A stretch of DNA of 64,000 nt from Deinococcus sonorensis KR-87 (GCF_040256395.1 NZ_CP158297.1:62001-126000), one strand, 5' to 3'; shown: positions 27,740 to 36,917, counted from the stretch's first letter. A program made the numbers and translations. Notes: generated by a model from the sequence alone, not told the origin.

Positions 27740-28867
27740 TCAGATGCGCTGCGCGGTGTAGTGCAGCATCTCCCCGATGACCTTCGGGTGGTTCAGGGTG
27801 TGGTCGTTCTCCAGTTCCGCGCGGCAGATCATCAGCGACTGCTGCTGGATGTACTGCGCGCGGGCGTAACGGCGGTCCATGAACGCGCGCAGCGTCTGCG
27901 GCACCGGCTGGTCCTCTTCCAGCAGCAGGCTGAGCACCACCGCGTCCTCAATGGCCATGCCCGCGCCCTGGCCCAGGTGGGGGGTGGTGGTGTGCGCCGC
28001 GTCCCCGATCAGCAGGACGCGGCCCTGGAACCAGTCCCCTTCGATGAACGTCACCTCCATCGGGCGGTACACCACCTCGGCGGGATCGGTGATCTGTTCG
28101 CGCAACTCGGCCACGCGCCCCACAAAATGCTGCAGGCGCTCGCGCATCAGGCGAGCCAGCGCCTCCCTGGGGTAGAAGGGGTTGCCCGGCTCCCGGGTGG
28201 TCAGGTACAGATACATCAGGTGCTCGGAGAGCGGCACCAGGCCAGCCGAGTTGCCCTGGGTATCTCGGAACGTCTGGAGGGCGTCGTTGTCGGGCGTTCT
28301 GGGGAAGTTGTGCCGCCACACCGACTGGCCCACGAACTGCGGGCGGTAGCGCTCCCCGAACAGCAGCGTGCGGACCCTGGAGTACGCGCCGTCCGCCCCG
28401 ATCACCAGGTCGTAGCGGCCAGAGCGGCCGTCGGTGAACGTCACGTCGACGTGGTCGTCCTGCTGCTCGAACCGCTCCACCGTGACGCCCAGGGACACGC
28501 GGGTGCCTTTCTCCAGCGCGGCTTCCTTCAGGGTGTCGTGCAGCGCCGAGCGGCGCACGCCGAGGTTCGCGGGGAATGCGGCGCCGGCGAGGCGCTCCCC
28601 GGGAATCCGGGCGCGCCGCACGCCGTCGGGGCTGTAGAACTCAACGTCCTCGAAGGGGAAGCCGGCGCTCAGGTACCGGTCGAGCAGGCCGGCCTGCGCC
28701 ATCGCCCGGACCACGTTGCCCTGCTGGATGATGCCGACCCCGTAGGCGTTCCACGCGCGGTTCAGCTCCACCATGTCCACCTGGACCCCACGGTCGCGCA
28801 GCATTGAGGCCGCCACCAGCCCCGCGATGCCGCCGCCCACCATCAGTACGTTCTTCACCTGGTTCAT
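27740..28867 (-). CDS. FAD-dependent aromatic hydroxylase
   Basis: A protein of 375 residues of the class A flavoprotein monooxygenase family. It carries MVGGGIAGLVAASML for the FAD ADP moiety, VIGADGAYSRVR for the DG motif and LLIGDAAHTTTPHLGQGAGMAIED for the ribityl site. It would hydroxylate a phenolic ring with NAD(P)H and O2. It is the last gene of a leftward operon (33036 to 27740) with an extradiol dioxygenase, a cyclase, a fumarylacetoacetate-hydrolase-fold enzyme and a C-C hydrolase, so it probably prepares the ring for extradiol cleavage. AAGGAG precedes the ATG at 28867. Confidence 0.88.
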   Translation of the reverse strand: MNQVKNVLMVGGGIAGLVAASMLRDRGVQVDMVELNRAWNAYGVGIIQQGNVVRAMAQAGLLDRYLSAGFPFEDVEFYSPDGVRRARIPGERLAGAAFPANLGVRRSALHDTLKEAALEKGTRVSLGVTVERFEQQDDHVDVTFTDGRSGRYDLVIGADGAYSRVRTLLFGERYRPQFVGQSVWRHNFPRTPDNDALQTFRDTQGNSAGLVPLSEHLMYLYLTTREPGNPFYPREALARLMRERLQHFVGRVAELREQITDPAEVVYRPMEVTFIEGDWFQGRVLLIGDAAHTTTPHLGQGAGMAIEDAVVLSLLLEEDQPVPQTLRAFMDRRYARAQYIQQQSLMICRAELENDHTLNHPKVIGEMLHYTAQRI

Positions 28868-28901
28868 GCCGCTCTCCTTATCGGACGGGGCCTGCCTGCG
28901 G

Positions 28902-30101
28902 TCAGGCGGACGGGATCCCGGTGTCTTCAGGGTGCGCGTCCGGCCAGCGGGTGCGCCCGCCGAGCCGCTCGGCGACCCAGTCGGCGATGTAGTCCAGGGC
29001 ATAGGCGCTGTTGTCGACGCTGCTGTGCTGCACGCCGCCCTCGCGGTCGGTGAAGATCTTGAGCGTCTTATCCGGGCTGTTGACGAGCCCGTCGTACGTC
29101 TGGTGGGCGTACTTGAGGGGGATCTGGCGGTCCTGCTCGCCGTGCGTGACGAGGAACGGCACCCGCACGCGGTCCAGCACCCCGTCTAGCGTGACGTACT
29201 TCATCCGCTCCAGGAACGCGTCCATGCTGCTGGTGCCCCACACCCACTGCACGTGCTCCCAGTAGTGCGGGACCGGGCGCTCCCCCTCGCGGTTCAGGCG
29301 GGCGAGCTGTACTTCTCCCCAGTTGTGGTTCGCGCCCCACACCGCGCCCAGCGCGAAGCGGGGTTCGAAGGCCACGGCGCGCGGCGCGTAGTAGCCGCCC
29401 AGCGACACGCCTTGCAGCCCGATGCGCTGCGGGTCGATGTCGGCGCGGGTCTCCATGGCATCGACGACGCGGCTGGCCCACGCTTCGGCGTCGTACCGGG
29501 CGGTCAGGCCGTGCAGGCGCAGCGCTTCGCCGGTCCCCGGCTGGTCGAGGCACAGCGAGGCAATGCCGCGCCGGGCGAGGTGCTGCGGCAACCCGACGCG
29601 GTACAGCATCTCCTTGGTGCTGTCCAGGCCGTTGATCTGGATCAGCAGGGGGGCCTTGCCGGTCACGCCTTCGGCGCGGGTGTACAGGCCCGCGAGGTGC
29701 GCGCCCTCGTACGGAATCTCGACGCGCTCGCAGTTCTCGTGGGCGAGCTGCACGCCGCGCTGGAAGCAGTCCTGGAACTTGGCATACAGCGCCGCGCGCC
29801 CCGGGGCGTCCCGGGCCTGCATGCGCTCGGCGGTGAGCAGGTACGTGGCGGCGCGGCCGAGCTTGGTCCCGGCGCTGATCAGGCGGCCCTGCGCTTCGTC
29901 CTCGTGCGCCAGGGCGATCAGGTTGTCGCCCATCCGTTCCCACGACTGCAGGAACAGCCGGGTGCCCTCGTCGTCCCCCTGCTGGGAGACCTCCATGAGC
30001 GGGCGGCACATCTCGTCGAGTTCGCCGATCTTGGCGCCCATTTCCATCGCCAGGTTGATGGCGAGGTTCCACACGTAATTGCCGGGGAAGTACTGAAACA
30101 T
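28902..30101 (-). CDS. Alpha/beta hydrolase, probable C-C bond hydrolase
   Basis: A protein of 399 residues. A helical N-terminal region of about 125 residues precedes an alpha/beta-hydrolase core, the layout of 2,6-dihydroxypseudooxynicotine hydrolase and FrsA-like enzymes. The nucleophile is S233 in GVSLGGYY, with D324 (HGEQDRQ) and H359 (GVQHSS) completing the triad. Relatives hydrolyse carbon-carbon bonds of acyl-phenols or ring-fission products. In this operon it likely cleaves the ring-opened or acylated product. The start at 30101 is preceded by AAGGAG; the in-frame extension to 30296 is not supported. Confidence 0.82.
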   Translation of the reverse strand: MFQYFPGNYVWNLAINLAMEMGAKIGELDEMCRPLMEVSQQGDDEGTRLFLQSWERMGDNLIALAHEDEAQGRLISAGTKLGRAATYLLTAERMQARDAPGRAALYAKFQDCFQRGVQLAHENCERVEIPYEGAHLAGLYTRAEGVTGKAPLLIQINGLDSTKEMLYRVGLPQHLARRGIASLCLDQPGTGEALRLHGLTARYDAEAWASRVVDAMETRADIDPQRIGLQGVSLGGYYAPRAVAFEPRFALGAVWGANHNWGEVQLARLNREGERPVPHYWEHVQWVWGTSSMDAFLERMKYVTLDGVLDRVRVPFLVTHGEQDRQIPLKYAHQTYDGLVNSPDKTLKIFTDREGGVQHSSVDNSAYALDYIADWVAERLGGRTRWPDAHPEDTGIPSA

Positions 30102-30180
30102 CGGACTCCTTGGCCGCGCGGCGCACGGCGGTCGCGGCGTGGTCCCGTGGGACGGCCGGGTACACACAGGGGCGGGCGGC

Positions 30181-31182
30181 TTACGCGGACGTGATGGAGG
30201 GCACCCGCGGGCTGGGGGTCCAGCCGGCCCCGTCCGGCGCGCCGATGGGGTTGCGCAGCACGCCGATGCCTTCGATGTCCAGTTCGACCACGTCACCGGG
30301 GTGCAACTCGCGGCCGAGTTCCATGCCGCACCCGCGGCCGACGGTGCCGGTGCCGAGCAGGGTGCCGGCGGGCAGCGGCTCGCCGGTGCTCGCCCAGGCG
30401 ACCAGTTCCTGCACCCGCCACATCAGGGTGCTGGTGCTGCCCTGCGACCACACCTCGCCGTTCACGCGGGCGGTCATGCTCAGCTGATGCGGGTCGAGCT
30501 CGTCGGGGGTGACGATCACCGGGCCGCACGCCGACGCGAAGTGCTTGCCCTTGCTGGGGCCCAGCCGGCCCTTCATCTCCCGGAACTGGATGTCGCGGGC
30601 GGAGAAGTCGTTCAGCACGGTGTAGCCGAGGATGTGCCGGTCGGCGGCGTCCGGCAGGATGTTGCGCCCGCCGCGGCCGATCACGATGCCGAGCTCCAGC
30701 TCGTAGTCCATGCGGCTTTGGGCGTAACTGGGCCACGGCATCACCGCGTCCGGCCCGATGAACGCCGGGGCGCTGCCCATGTACGAGATCGGCAGGTCGT
30801 ACACCACCGGGTCGACCGTGCCGCCACTCCTGCCCGCCGCGTTGACGATGTGCTCCTCGAACGCCAGGAAGTCGCGGAAGGTGGAGGGGTCGATGGGGGA
30901 GAGCAGGTCCCCTTCGCCGGCGTGCGCGTCGCCGCTGGTGTCGGCGGCCGCGGCGTGGAGGGCGTCGAGGAACACGTCGCCGTGCGTGAGGGCCAGCGCC
31001 AGGCTGCCCGGCACCACCTGGGCCGCCAGGGTGAGGGCGGCGGACCCGGTCAGGCCCCGCCGCAGCAGGGCCAGCTGGTAGTGACGGCGCACGTCCACGC
31101 GGGGCGCGTGAGGACCGGCCTGGACGACGATGCGGGCCTGCGGCCCATCGGGCGTGGGCACGCTGATGCGGAGGATTCTCAT
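30181..31182 (-). CDS. Fumarylacetoacetate hydrolase family protein
   Basis: A protein of 333 residues. The C-terminal FAH fold shows the metal-binding acids in MDYELELGIVIG and VLNDFSARD, followed by KGKHFASACGPVIVTPDEL and LLGTGTVGRGCG. Members hydrolyse, hydrate or decarboxylate 1,3- and 2,5-diketo acids with a divalent metal. In a ring-cleavage operon it would act late, on the oxo-acid fission product. It lies between the C-C hydrolase gene (79 bases) and the cyclase gene (59 bases), all on the minus strand, with AAGGAG before its start. Confidence 0.9.
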   Translation of the reverse strand: MRILRISVPTPDGPQARIVVQAGPHAPRVDVRRHYQLALLRRGLTGSAALTLAAQVVPGSLALALTHGDVFLDALHAAAADTSGDAHAGEGDLLSPIDPSTFRDFLAFEEHIVNAAGRSGGTVDPVVYDLPISYMGSAPAFIGPDAVMPWPSYAQSRMDYELELGIVIGRGGRNILPDAADRHILGYTVLNDFSARDIQFREMKGRLGPSKGKHFASACGPVIVTPDELDPHQLSMTARVNGEVWSQGSTSTLMWRVQELVAWASTGEPLPAGTLLGTGTVGRGCGMELGRELHPGDVVELDIEGIGVLRNPIGAPDGAGWTPSPRVPSITSA

Positions 31183-31241
31183 GCTGCTCCTTGCAGAGGG
31201 GAGACGCGGCGGGCGGTGCGGGCCGCGCCTCCCGGGTGGAC

Positions 31242-32000
31242 TCAGTCGAGCAGGGCGACCACGCGGGCCGGACCCGCGCTGCCGCCCACGATCTTCAGCG
31301 GAAAGCAGGAGACCTGGAAGCCGGTGGCGGGCAGGGCGCCCAGGTTCGTGAGGCGCTCGATCTGCGAGTACGCCAGGTCCACCTGGTGGGCGGCCCAGAA
31401 CACGCCCGGTTGACCGGCAGCGCGGGCCTGCTCCGCCTGGGTGGTCAGCGGCGCGTCCCAGCCCCAGGCGTCGATGCCCATCACCCGCACGCCCTGCTGG
31501 TACAGCCAGCGGGTGGCGTCGGCGCTCACGCCGGGCCCGCGCAGCCAGTAGTCCGGCTGACCGTAGAACTGGTCGCGTCCGGTGCGGATCAGCACGATGT
31601 CCAGCGGCCGGAGGGTGTGACCGATGCCTGTCAGCAGAGATTGCAGGTCGTCGACCGTCACGGCGTCGCCGTCGGCCTTGTGGCGGACGTCCAGCACCAC
31701 GCCTGGCGCGAAGAACCACTCGAGCGGCAGCTGATCGATGCTCTGGGCGGGTTGGCCCTGGATGGTCGAGTTGTAGTGCAGCGGGGCGTCCACGTGGGTG
31801 CTGGAGTGGGTGCCGAAGTTCGTGAAGGTGTCGGTGGCCCAGCCTTCGCCGGCGCGCAGCAGCTCGCGCGGCACGCCGAACATCCGCTCGATCTCCTCGC
31901 CCCCCTGGGCGTTGCTGTAATAGTCGATGCCCACCCGCTGAAACGCGGGCACGTCCGGGTGGGACGGCTGAATCGGGGCCGAGAGGTCCACGACGCGCAT
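31242..32000 (-). CDS. Cyclase family (kynurenine-formamidase-like) metal hydrolase
   Basis: A protein of 252 residues. It carries the family motif in FGTHSSTHVDAPLHY (residues about 62-76), whose His and Asp residues bind zinc or manganese, and GIDAWGWDAP later on. Members include arylformamidases, isatin hydrolases and hydrolytic enzymes of aromatic pathways. It starts four bases after the extradiol dioxygenase stop codon, indicating coupled expression. The specific bond it opens is unknown; lactone or amide hydrolysis of a ring-cleavage product is plausible. Confidence 0.85.
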   Translation of the reverse strand: MRVVDLSAPIQPSHPDVPAFQRVGIDYYSNAQGGEEIERMFGVPRELLRAGEGWATDTFTNFGTHSSTHVDAPLHYNSTIQGQPAQSIDQLPLEWFFAPGVVLDVRHKADGDAVTVDDLQSLLTGIGHTLRPLDIVLIRTGRDQFYGQPDYWLRGPGVSADATRWLYQQGVRVMGIDAWGWDAPLTTQAEQARAAGQPGVFWAAHQVDLAYSQIERLTNLGALPATGFQVSCFPLKIVGGSAGPARVVALLD

Positions 32001-32004
32001 CCGC

Positions 32005-33036
32005 TCAGCCCTGGCCCTGGCGGGCGTACGGGTTGCGGATGGCGGCGCTCAGCTCGTCCTCAGTGCCGGGCAGCGCGCCCTCCTCGGTGGCGCTGGGGCC
32101 GGCCGCCGCGGGGAAGCTCTCGGTCATGCTCATCGGCATGGCTGAGTTGCGGTACAGGCTGTTCGAGCCGGTGGACGGCGTCCAGGTCTTCGGTTCCCAG
32201 TCCGGCACGTAGTTGCGGTAACCGCCGGTGTTCAACTCGACGCGCAGGCCGCTGGGGTCGCGGAAGTACAGGTACGTCTGCTCGCCGATGCCGTGGATGC
32301 TGGGGCCGTACTCGATGCTGGTGCCGCCCTCCATCAGCACGTCGGCCGCCACCAGGTGCTCCTCGCGGGTGTCAACCCAGAAGGCGATGTGGTTCACGCG
32401 CCCCGGGACGCCGCTGCCGTCCAGCACGCAGCCGAGATCGTGGGACTTTTCGTTGGTGGTGAGCACGGTGAAGACCGTGACGGGGGCGTGGTCAAGGTCG
32501 GTGTAGGCCATGATCCGGAAGCCCAGCGTTTCTTGGTACCAGCGGGCGAAGCCCTTCACGTCGCTGGCCGCCACCGTCACGTGGTCGAGGAAGCGGGGCG
32601 CGACGCCGTGGTTGGTGCGCCGGGACGGCCGGTCGTGGAACTGCGAGCGGTGGGCGTCGTCAGCGGCGTGCTTCTCGACGTCCCAGAACAGCTCCATCAC
32701 GTGCCCGTACGGGCCGGTGAAGCGGTAGGCCCGCCCGTGGTGGTGCTGGGCGGCGCGCCACTCGCCGTGCACGCCCGCCGCTTCGACGCGCCGCACCGCT
32801 TCGTCCAGCGCCTCGGGGCTGGTGGTGCGCCATGCCATGTGCGCCAGGCCGGGCTGCTCGCCGCGCGTGATCACCAGGCTGTAGCGGTAGTAGTCGCCCC
32901 AGCAGCGCAGGAACACCGACGCGCCGTTGCGGGTGACTTCCTGCATGCCCATCTGCTGCTCGTAGAAGCGCACCGAGGCATCGAGGTCGGGGGTGGTGAT
33001 TTCCAGGTGCGCGAGGTGGGACAGGAGCTGAATCAT
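32005..33036 (-). CDS. Extradiol ring-cleavage (catechol 2,3-) dioxygenase
   Basis: A protein of 343 residues made of two VOC modules plus a C-terminal tail of about 60 residues. The iron ligands are H152 (LDHVTVAASD), H216 (VNHIAFWVD) and E267 (LRVELNTGG), and the segment YFRDPSGLRVEL is the extradiol signature. It would open a catecholic ring next to the diol using Fe(II) and O2. It is the first gene of the leftward aromatic operon; GGAGG precedes the ATG. A palindrome of the GntR type covers its promoter (33078-33118). Confidence 0.9.
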   Translation of the reverse strand: MIQLLSHLAHLEITTPDLDASVRFYEQQMGMQEVTRNGASVFLRCWGDYYRYSLVITRGEQPGLAHMAWRTTSPEALDEAVRRVEAAGVHGEWRAAQHHHGRAYRFTGPYGHVMELFWDVEKHAADDAHRSQFHDRPSRRTNHGVAPRFLDHVTVAASDVKGFARWYQETLGFRIMAYTDLDHAPVTVFTVLTTNEKSHDLGCVLDGSGVPGRVNHIAFWVDTREEHLVAADVLMEGGTSIEYGPSIHGIGEQTYLYFRDPSGLRVELNTGGYRNYVPDWEPKTWTPSTGSNSLYRNSAMPMSMTESFPAAAGPSATEEGALPGTEDELSAAIRNPYARQGQG

Positions 33037-33077
33037 GGGAACCTCCGGAACAGGGCGCAAGCACCCGGACGAATTTG

Positions 33078-33118
33078 ATGTTTGATCAAAACTAACACGA
33101 CTGAATGGCGAGCGGCAA
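33078..33118 (-). promoter_or_regulatory. Promoter of the aromatic operon with GntR-type operator
   Basis: On the minus strand TTGCCG (33118-33113) and TTAGTT (33095-33090) are separated by 17 bases. Directly downstream and touching the -10 is the palindrome TTTGATCAAA (33081-33090). The same palindrome occurs in three other promoters of the cluster. Confidence 0.7.
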
Positions 33119-33122
33119 GCGC

Positions 33123-34667
33123 TCAGGCGCTGGACACCGGCGCCGGCTGCGCCAGCGCCCGCGCGATCGCCTGCGCCGCCAGTACCGCGAGCGCCACGCT
33201 GGTCACGGTGGGATTGCACGCGGTGCTGGTCGGAATCACCCCGTTGCCCCCCACGTACAGGTTCTCCACGCCCCATACCCGCGACGTCGCGTCGCAGACG
33301 GACGTGCCGTCGTCCCGCTCGCCCATCCGGGTGGTGCCCTGGTAATGCAGCGAACTGCCGCTCGGCAGCACGAACGGCCGGCCCGCCGCGATCGGCCGGC
33401 CCAGCGCCGCCATCGCCCGCTCGACCTCGTCCTTGGCCCGCTCGATCACCACATGGTCGGTGGGGGTCAGGGTGTGATGCACCGTGATGGCCGGCAGGCC
33501 CACGTCATCCCGGTGGTCGGCCGAGAACGCCAGGTGGTCCTCGAAACGCACCTCCCGGGCACAGAACCACCCCAGGCCGACCACCGGCGTGCCGGTGTCC
33601 TGCTCGACCGGAATCGGGATGGGGGACGCTTCCAGCTCCATCACCTGCCCGTGATACGGGTGCGCCGGCGCGTGAAACGGCACCCACGACACCCCACCGG
33701 CCGCCGGGCCGGGCGAAGCGGGCAGCAGGGCCGGATCCAGCTGCACCGCGCCGAGCACCTGCGGCTGGTCGTTGAGGTAATGCCCCAAGGCCGCCGGGCG
33801 GATGCCGGAGGCCCACAGCAGCTGCGGGGTCCGCAGGGCGTCCGCGGCCACCACCACCGCGCGGGCGTGCACCGTCCACACCTCCCCGCTGCGGCGGTCC
33901 TGCAGCTGCGCGCCGGTGACGCGCGGGCCGTCCACCATCAGGCGCTGGCAGAGCGTGTCCGGCAGGAGCGTGAAGTTCGCCGCCCCGCCGTCCGCGAGCG
34001 GGCCCAGCACCACGTCCGCGCCGGACCACACCCGCACCCCGCCTTCGGTGCGGGCGGCCAGCGGCATCGGCTGCACCGGCCGACCCCCGGCGAGCGTGTC
34101 GTGGAACGCCCCCTGCAGCGCTTGGCGGATCGCGCGTGCCACGTCCGTGTCCGGGTAGGCGGCCTGCGTCACGGCCAGCAGGCGGTTCGCGTCCTGCAGC
34201 GCGGCGTCCCACTCGGCGCTCGGCAGGAACGGGATGCGCTCGGTGTTGCCGGGGGGCGGACACGCGCAGGTCCAGTGGGCGCCCATGCCGCCCACGTTTG
34301 TGGACAGGGCGGCCGCGGGCATGTCGTCGGCCATCCCGTGCGCGTCGCGGAGCAGGAAGGTGCCGGGACGGGCCAGCAGCGCCGGACGGGCGGGCGCCTC
34401 ACCTTCGGCCGCGGCCCGTCTCGCCCCGATCCCGGGCGTGCCGTACACCACCTGGGTGGGGCCCTGCGAGCGCACCTGCGCCCGCTCGCGCTCGGCGGGG
34501 TCCGGGATGTTCTTGACGTGCTGTCCCGGCCGCGGCGTAAGCTGCGGGCCGGCGTCGACGAGCAGCACGGTGAGCTGCGGCGCCCGCTCGTGCAGCACCC
34601 GGGCGAAGGTGGCGCCCACCGGCCCGCCGCCCACGATCAGCACGTCCGGGTGGGACCGCTCGGTCAC
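33123..34667 (-). CDS. GMC/pyranose-oxidase-like FAD oxidoreductase, candidate C-glycoside 3-oxidase
   Basis: A protein of 514 residues. The FAD motif is VLIVGGGPVGATFARVL at residues 9-25. The NVGGMGAHWTCACP segment is typical of pyranose-oxidase-like GMC enzymes, where a nearby residue anchors the flavin. The active-site pair is H441 (SSLHYQGTTRMG) and N485 (ACNPTVTS). Bacterial relatives (CarA-type) oxidise the C3 hydroxyl of the sugar in C- and O-glycosides to a ketone, the step required before C-C bond cleavage. Its GTG start overlaps the stop of the DUF6379 gene (GTGA), coupling it to the deglycosidase genes, which is the main reason for the specific call. No signal peptide is seen, so it is cytoplasmic. 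Confidence 0.82.
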   Translation of the reverse strand: MTERSHPDVLIVGGGPVGATFARVLHERAPQLTVLLVDAGPQLTPRPGQHVKNIPDPAERERAQVRSQGPTQVVYGTPGIGARRAAAEGEAPARPALLARPGTFLLRDAHGMADDMPAAALSTNVGGMGAHWTCACPPPGNTERIPFLPSAEWDAALQDANRLLAVTQAAYPDTDVARAIRQALQGAFHDTLAGGRPVQPMPLAARTEGGVRVWSGADVVLGPLADGGAANFTLLPDTLCQRLMVDGPRVTGAQLQDRRSGEVWTVHARAVVVAADALRTPQLLWASGIRPAALGHYLNDQPQVLGAVQLDPALLPASPGPAAGGVSWVPFHAPAHPYHGQVMELEASPIPIPVEQDTGTPVVGLGWFCAREVRFEDHLAFSADHRDDVGLPAITVHHTLTPTDHVVIERAKDEVERAMAALGRPIAAGRPFVLPSGSSLHYQGTTRMGERDDGTSVCDATSRVWGVENLYVGGNGVIPTSTACNPTVTSVALAVLAAQAIARALAQPAPVSSA

Positions 34668-35041
34668 GTGCCCACCCGCAGGACCTTGCGGTCCTGACCG
34701 GTGAGCAGCATCGGCAGGTACGACACGCGCAGCCGAAACCGCACGCTGACCTCGTGCTCGCCCGGCGGCAGTCCGGCGGGCCGGCGCACCGTCACGGTGC
34801 CCACCTCGCCGAAGTTCCACACGGCGTCCGGCTCGTGCTCCATGTCCGGGACCCGGTACGTCTGCCCGGACAGCGTCACCGACACGTCCTCCGGGGGGAC
34901 GCTCTGCCCGTCCAGCGTCACGTCGACGGCCTCGATCATGGACAGGCCCAGGCCGCGGTAGTAGGGCAGCCGGGCGCCGAACTGCACGCCATCCGGCACG
35001 TTCTTCAGGGTGTCTTCCACGACGATGTAGCGGTCAAACAT
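34664..35041 (-). CDS. C-glycoside deglycosidase beta subunit (DUF6379)
   Basis: A protein of 125 residues, all beta-rich. It matches the DUF6379 pattern: MFDRYIVVEDTLKNV, YYRGLGLSMIEAVDVTLDGQ, a central WNFGEVGTVTVRRPAGLPPGEH and the closing RLRVSYLPM. This family is the small subunit of C-glycoside deglycosidases (DgpC/CarC type), which forms a heteromeric complex with the TIM-barrel alpha subunit and completes its active site. The gene overlaps the alpha-subunit gene by 8 bases and the oxidase gene by 4. I recognise the family from sequence pattern only; a profile search would settle it. Confidence 0.8.
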   Translation of the reverse strand: MFDRYIVVEDTLKNVPDGVQFGARLPYYRGLGLSMIEAVDVTLDGQSVPPEDVSVTLSGQTYRVPDMEHEPDAVWNFGEVGTVTVRRPAGLPPGEHEVSVRFRLRVSYLPMLLTGQDRKVLRVGT

Positions 35042-36068
35042 GGGCGGCCTCCCGCTCGCCGAGCAGCCGGGCGAGCATGCGCTGGTGCCGGCGCACCTGC
35101 TCCACGCTGTCGATCTCGAACGCGTCCTGAATGTGGCGGTTGCCTTCGTACTCGCTGCAGATGTACCCCTGGTACCCGCCCTGCACCAGCACCGGGATCA
35201 CCTGCTCGTAGCCGAGGCTGGTCTCCCGGTCCTGGTCATCCATCTCGTAGAACTTGCCGTGCACGTGGAAGATGCGCGGCATGTGCTCCAGCAGGTGCTT
35301 CGGGTTGCTCCACAGGTTGTGGCGCAGCACTTCCGCCATGCCGATGTCCAGCGGCGTGCCGCCCATCTCGCGCACGTCGTTGATGACGTACTCGGGCAGG
35401 GTGCGCGCGTCATACGCCGCGCGGACGTGCTCGATGATCTCCGGCGTGGCGCCCTGGCGCCGGAAGCGCTCCATCATCACCGGCGGGAAGTGATCGGTGA
35501 AGATGCCCATGTCCAGCACGTACCCCAGGAACGGCGAGTTCTCGCGCTCCATCACCTCGCTGTAGCGCAGGATCCACGGGTGACTCAGGTGCAAGGGCGC
35601 GTGGATCTCCACACCCATCCGCACGCCGTACCGCTCGGCCAGCGGGATGCACCGCACCAGGATCTCGGGCCGGACGAACATCAGCACCCGCATGACCGTG
35701 CAGCCCAGCCGGTGCGCGTGCCGCAGGTCGCGCTCAATGGAGGCCACCTGCTCGTCGTCCGACAGCACGCGGCCCCTGAACCGCTTGGTGTCGAGGAACA
35801 TGTCGTGGCACACCGGGGTGGTGCCGTACTGCGCCATCATGCGGTGCCAGTCGTCATAGAACCGGTCGCTGAGATTCGGGAAGCCGGGCATCATCTGCTC
35901 GGCGAGCGTCTCGATGCCGAGCGCGCCCATGCTGGCGCAGGCGGCCACGCAGTCCTCCAGGGTCATCTTCCTGAGGAAGAACTCCTCCTGGAAGCTGTAG
36001 AGGCTCACCCCGCGCCGGATCTGCGCACCTGCTGCGGCCGTGGTGCCTTGGGTCGTCATCTGGGTCAT
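35034..36068 (-). CDS. C-glycoside deglycosidase alpha subunit, sugar-isomerase/epimerase TIM barrel
   Basis: A protein of 344 residues of the xylose-isomerase-like TIM-barrel superfamily. It opens with RRGVSLYSFQEEFFLRKMTL, and TPVCHDMFLDTKRFRGRVL is characteristic of DgpB/CarB-type subunits. Likely metal ligands are E154 (VEIHAP), D186 (YVLDMG), H268 or H270 (FHVHGKF) and E306 (ICSEYEG); H156 beside E154 is the candidate catalytic base. With the DUF6379 subunit it would cleave the C-C bond between a 3-keto sugar and an aromatic aglycone by metal-assisted elimination. It overlaps the beta subunit gene and follows the ABC permease genes, so uptake and cleavage are co-expressed. Confidence 0.8.
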   Translation of the reverse strand: MTQMTTQGTTAAAGAQIRRGVSLYSFQEEFFLRKMTLEDCVAACASMGALGIETLAEQMMPGFPNLSDRFYDDWHRMMAQYGTTPVCHDMFLDTKRFRGRVLSDDEQVASIERDLRHAHRLGCTVMRVLMFVRPEILVRCIPLAERYGVRMGVEIHAPLHLSHPWILRYSEVMERENSPFLGYVLDMGIFTDHFPPVMMERFRRQGATPEIIEHVRAAYDARTLPEYVINDVREMGGTPLDIGMAEVLRHNLWSNPKHLLEHMPRIFHVHGKFYEMDDQDRETSLGYEQVIPVLVQGGYQGYICSEYEGNRHIQDAFEIDSVEQVRRHQRMLARLLGEREAAHV

Positions 36069-36089
36069 ACGTCACTCCTTGTCATCATG

Positions 36090-36917
36090 TCAGCCCTTCA
36101 CGCCGCCGGAGAAGCCCTGGATCAGCTGCCGCTGCGCCACCACGAAGAAGGCCAGGGCCGGCACGAGCGAGATCATCACGGCGGCGAACACGTAGTTCCA
36201 GCGGGTCGCGAACTGCCCCACGAAGCTGTACACCGCCACCGGCAGCGGCGTCTTCTGGGTGCCGCTCAGGAACACCAGCGGGTTGAAGAAATCGTTCCAG
36301 ATCAGCATGCCGCACAGAATCGCCACCGTGCCGGTCACGGGCCGCAGCAGCGGAAACACCACCCGCGTGAACGTCTGCGCCGGGGTGGCGCCGTCAATCT
36401 GCGCGGCCTCCTCGTACTCGTGCCCCAGCTGCTTGAGGAAGCCGTAGTACAGGAACACCGCCAGGGGCAGCCACAGCGACACGTTCAGCAGGATCATGCC
36501 GGTGTAGCCGCCCACCAGCCCCAGGTGCCGGAACGCCGAGTAGGTGGGGATCAGGCCCAGCTGCGCCGGGACGATCAGGCCCACCACAAACACCAGCAGC
36601 AGCGGGCCGCTGGCGTTCGAGGTGCGCCGGGCCAGCACGTACGCCGCGGCCGAGCTGAGCGCCAGCAGGCCCAGCACGCTGCCGCCGGTGATGATCACGC
36701 TGCTGAGCAGCGCTCGCCCCATCCCGCCTTGCGTCCACGCGCCCACGTAGCTGCTCAGGTCGATGCGGCTGGGCAGCGACAGCGCCTTGCCGAACAGTTC
36801 CTCGGTCGGCTTGACCGAGATGACGATCAGGAACAGGAACGGAATGGACCACAGCAGGGCCAGCACCCACAACCCCACTTCCAGGCCCGACTGTCTCCGC
36901 TGATAAGCACGTTTCAT
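36090..36917 (-). CDS. Carbohydrate ABC transporter permease, MalG type
   Basis: A protein of 275 residues with six hydrophobic segments. The cytoplasmic EAA loop is EYEEAAQIDGATPAQTFTRVVFPLL, which docks the ATPase. It is the inner-membrane subunit paired with the MalF-type permease, whose gene it overlaps by 4 bases (ATGA). The next gene downstream is the deglycosidase alpha subunit, 21 bases away, which suggests that the imported compound is a glycoside. Confidence 0.93.
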   Translation of the reverse strand: MKRAYQRRQSGLEVGLWVLALLWSIPFLFLIVISVKPTEELFGKALSLPSRIDLSSYVGAWTQGGMGRALLSSVIITGGSVLGLLALSSAAAYVLARRTSNASGPLLLVFVVGLIVPAQLGLIPTYSAFRHLGLVGGYTGMILLNVSLWLPLAVFLYYGFLKQLGHEYEEAAQIDGATPAQTFTRVVFPLLRPVTGTVAILCGMLIWNDFFNPLVFLSGTQKTPLPVAVYSFVGQFATRWNYVFAAVMISLVPALAFFVVAQRQLIQGFSGGVKG

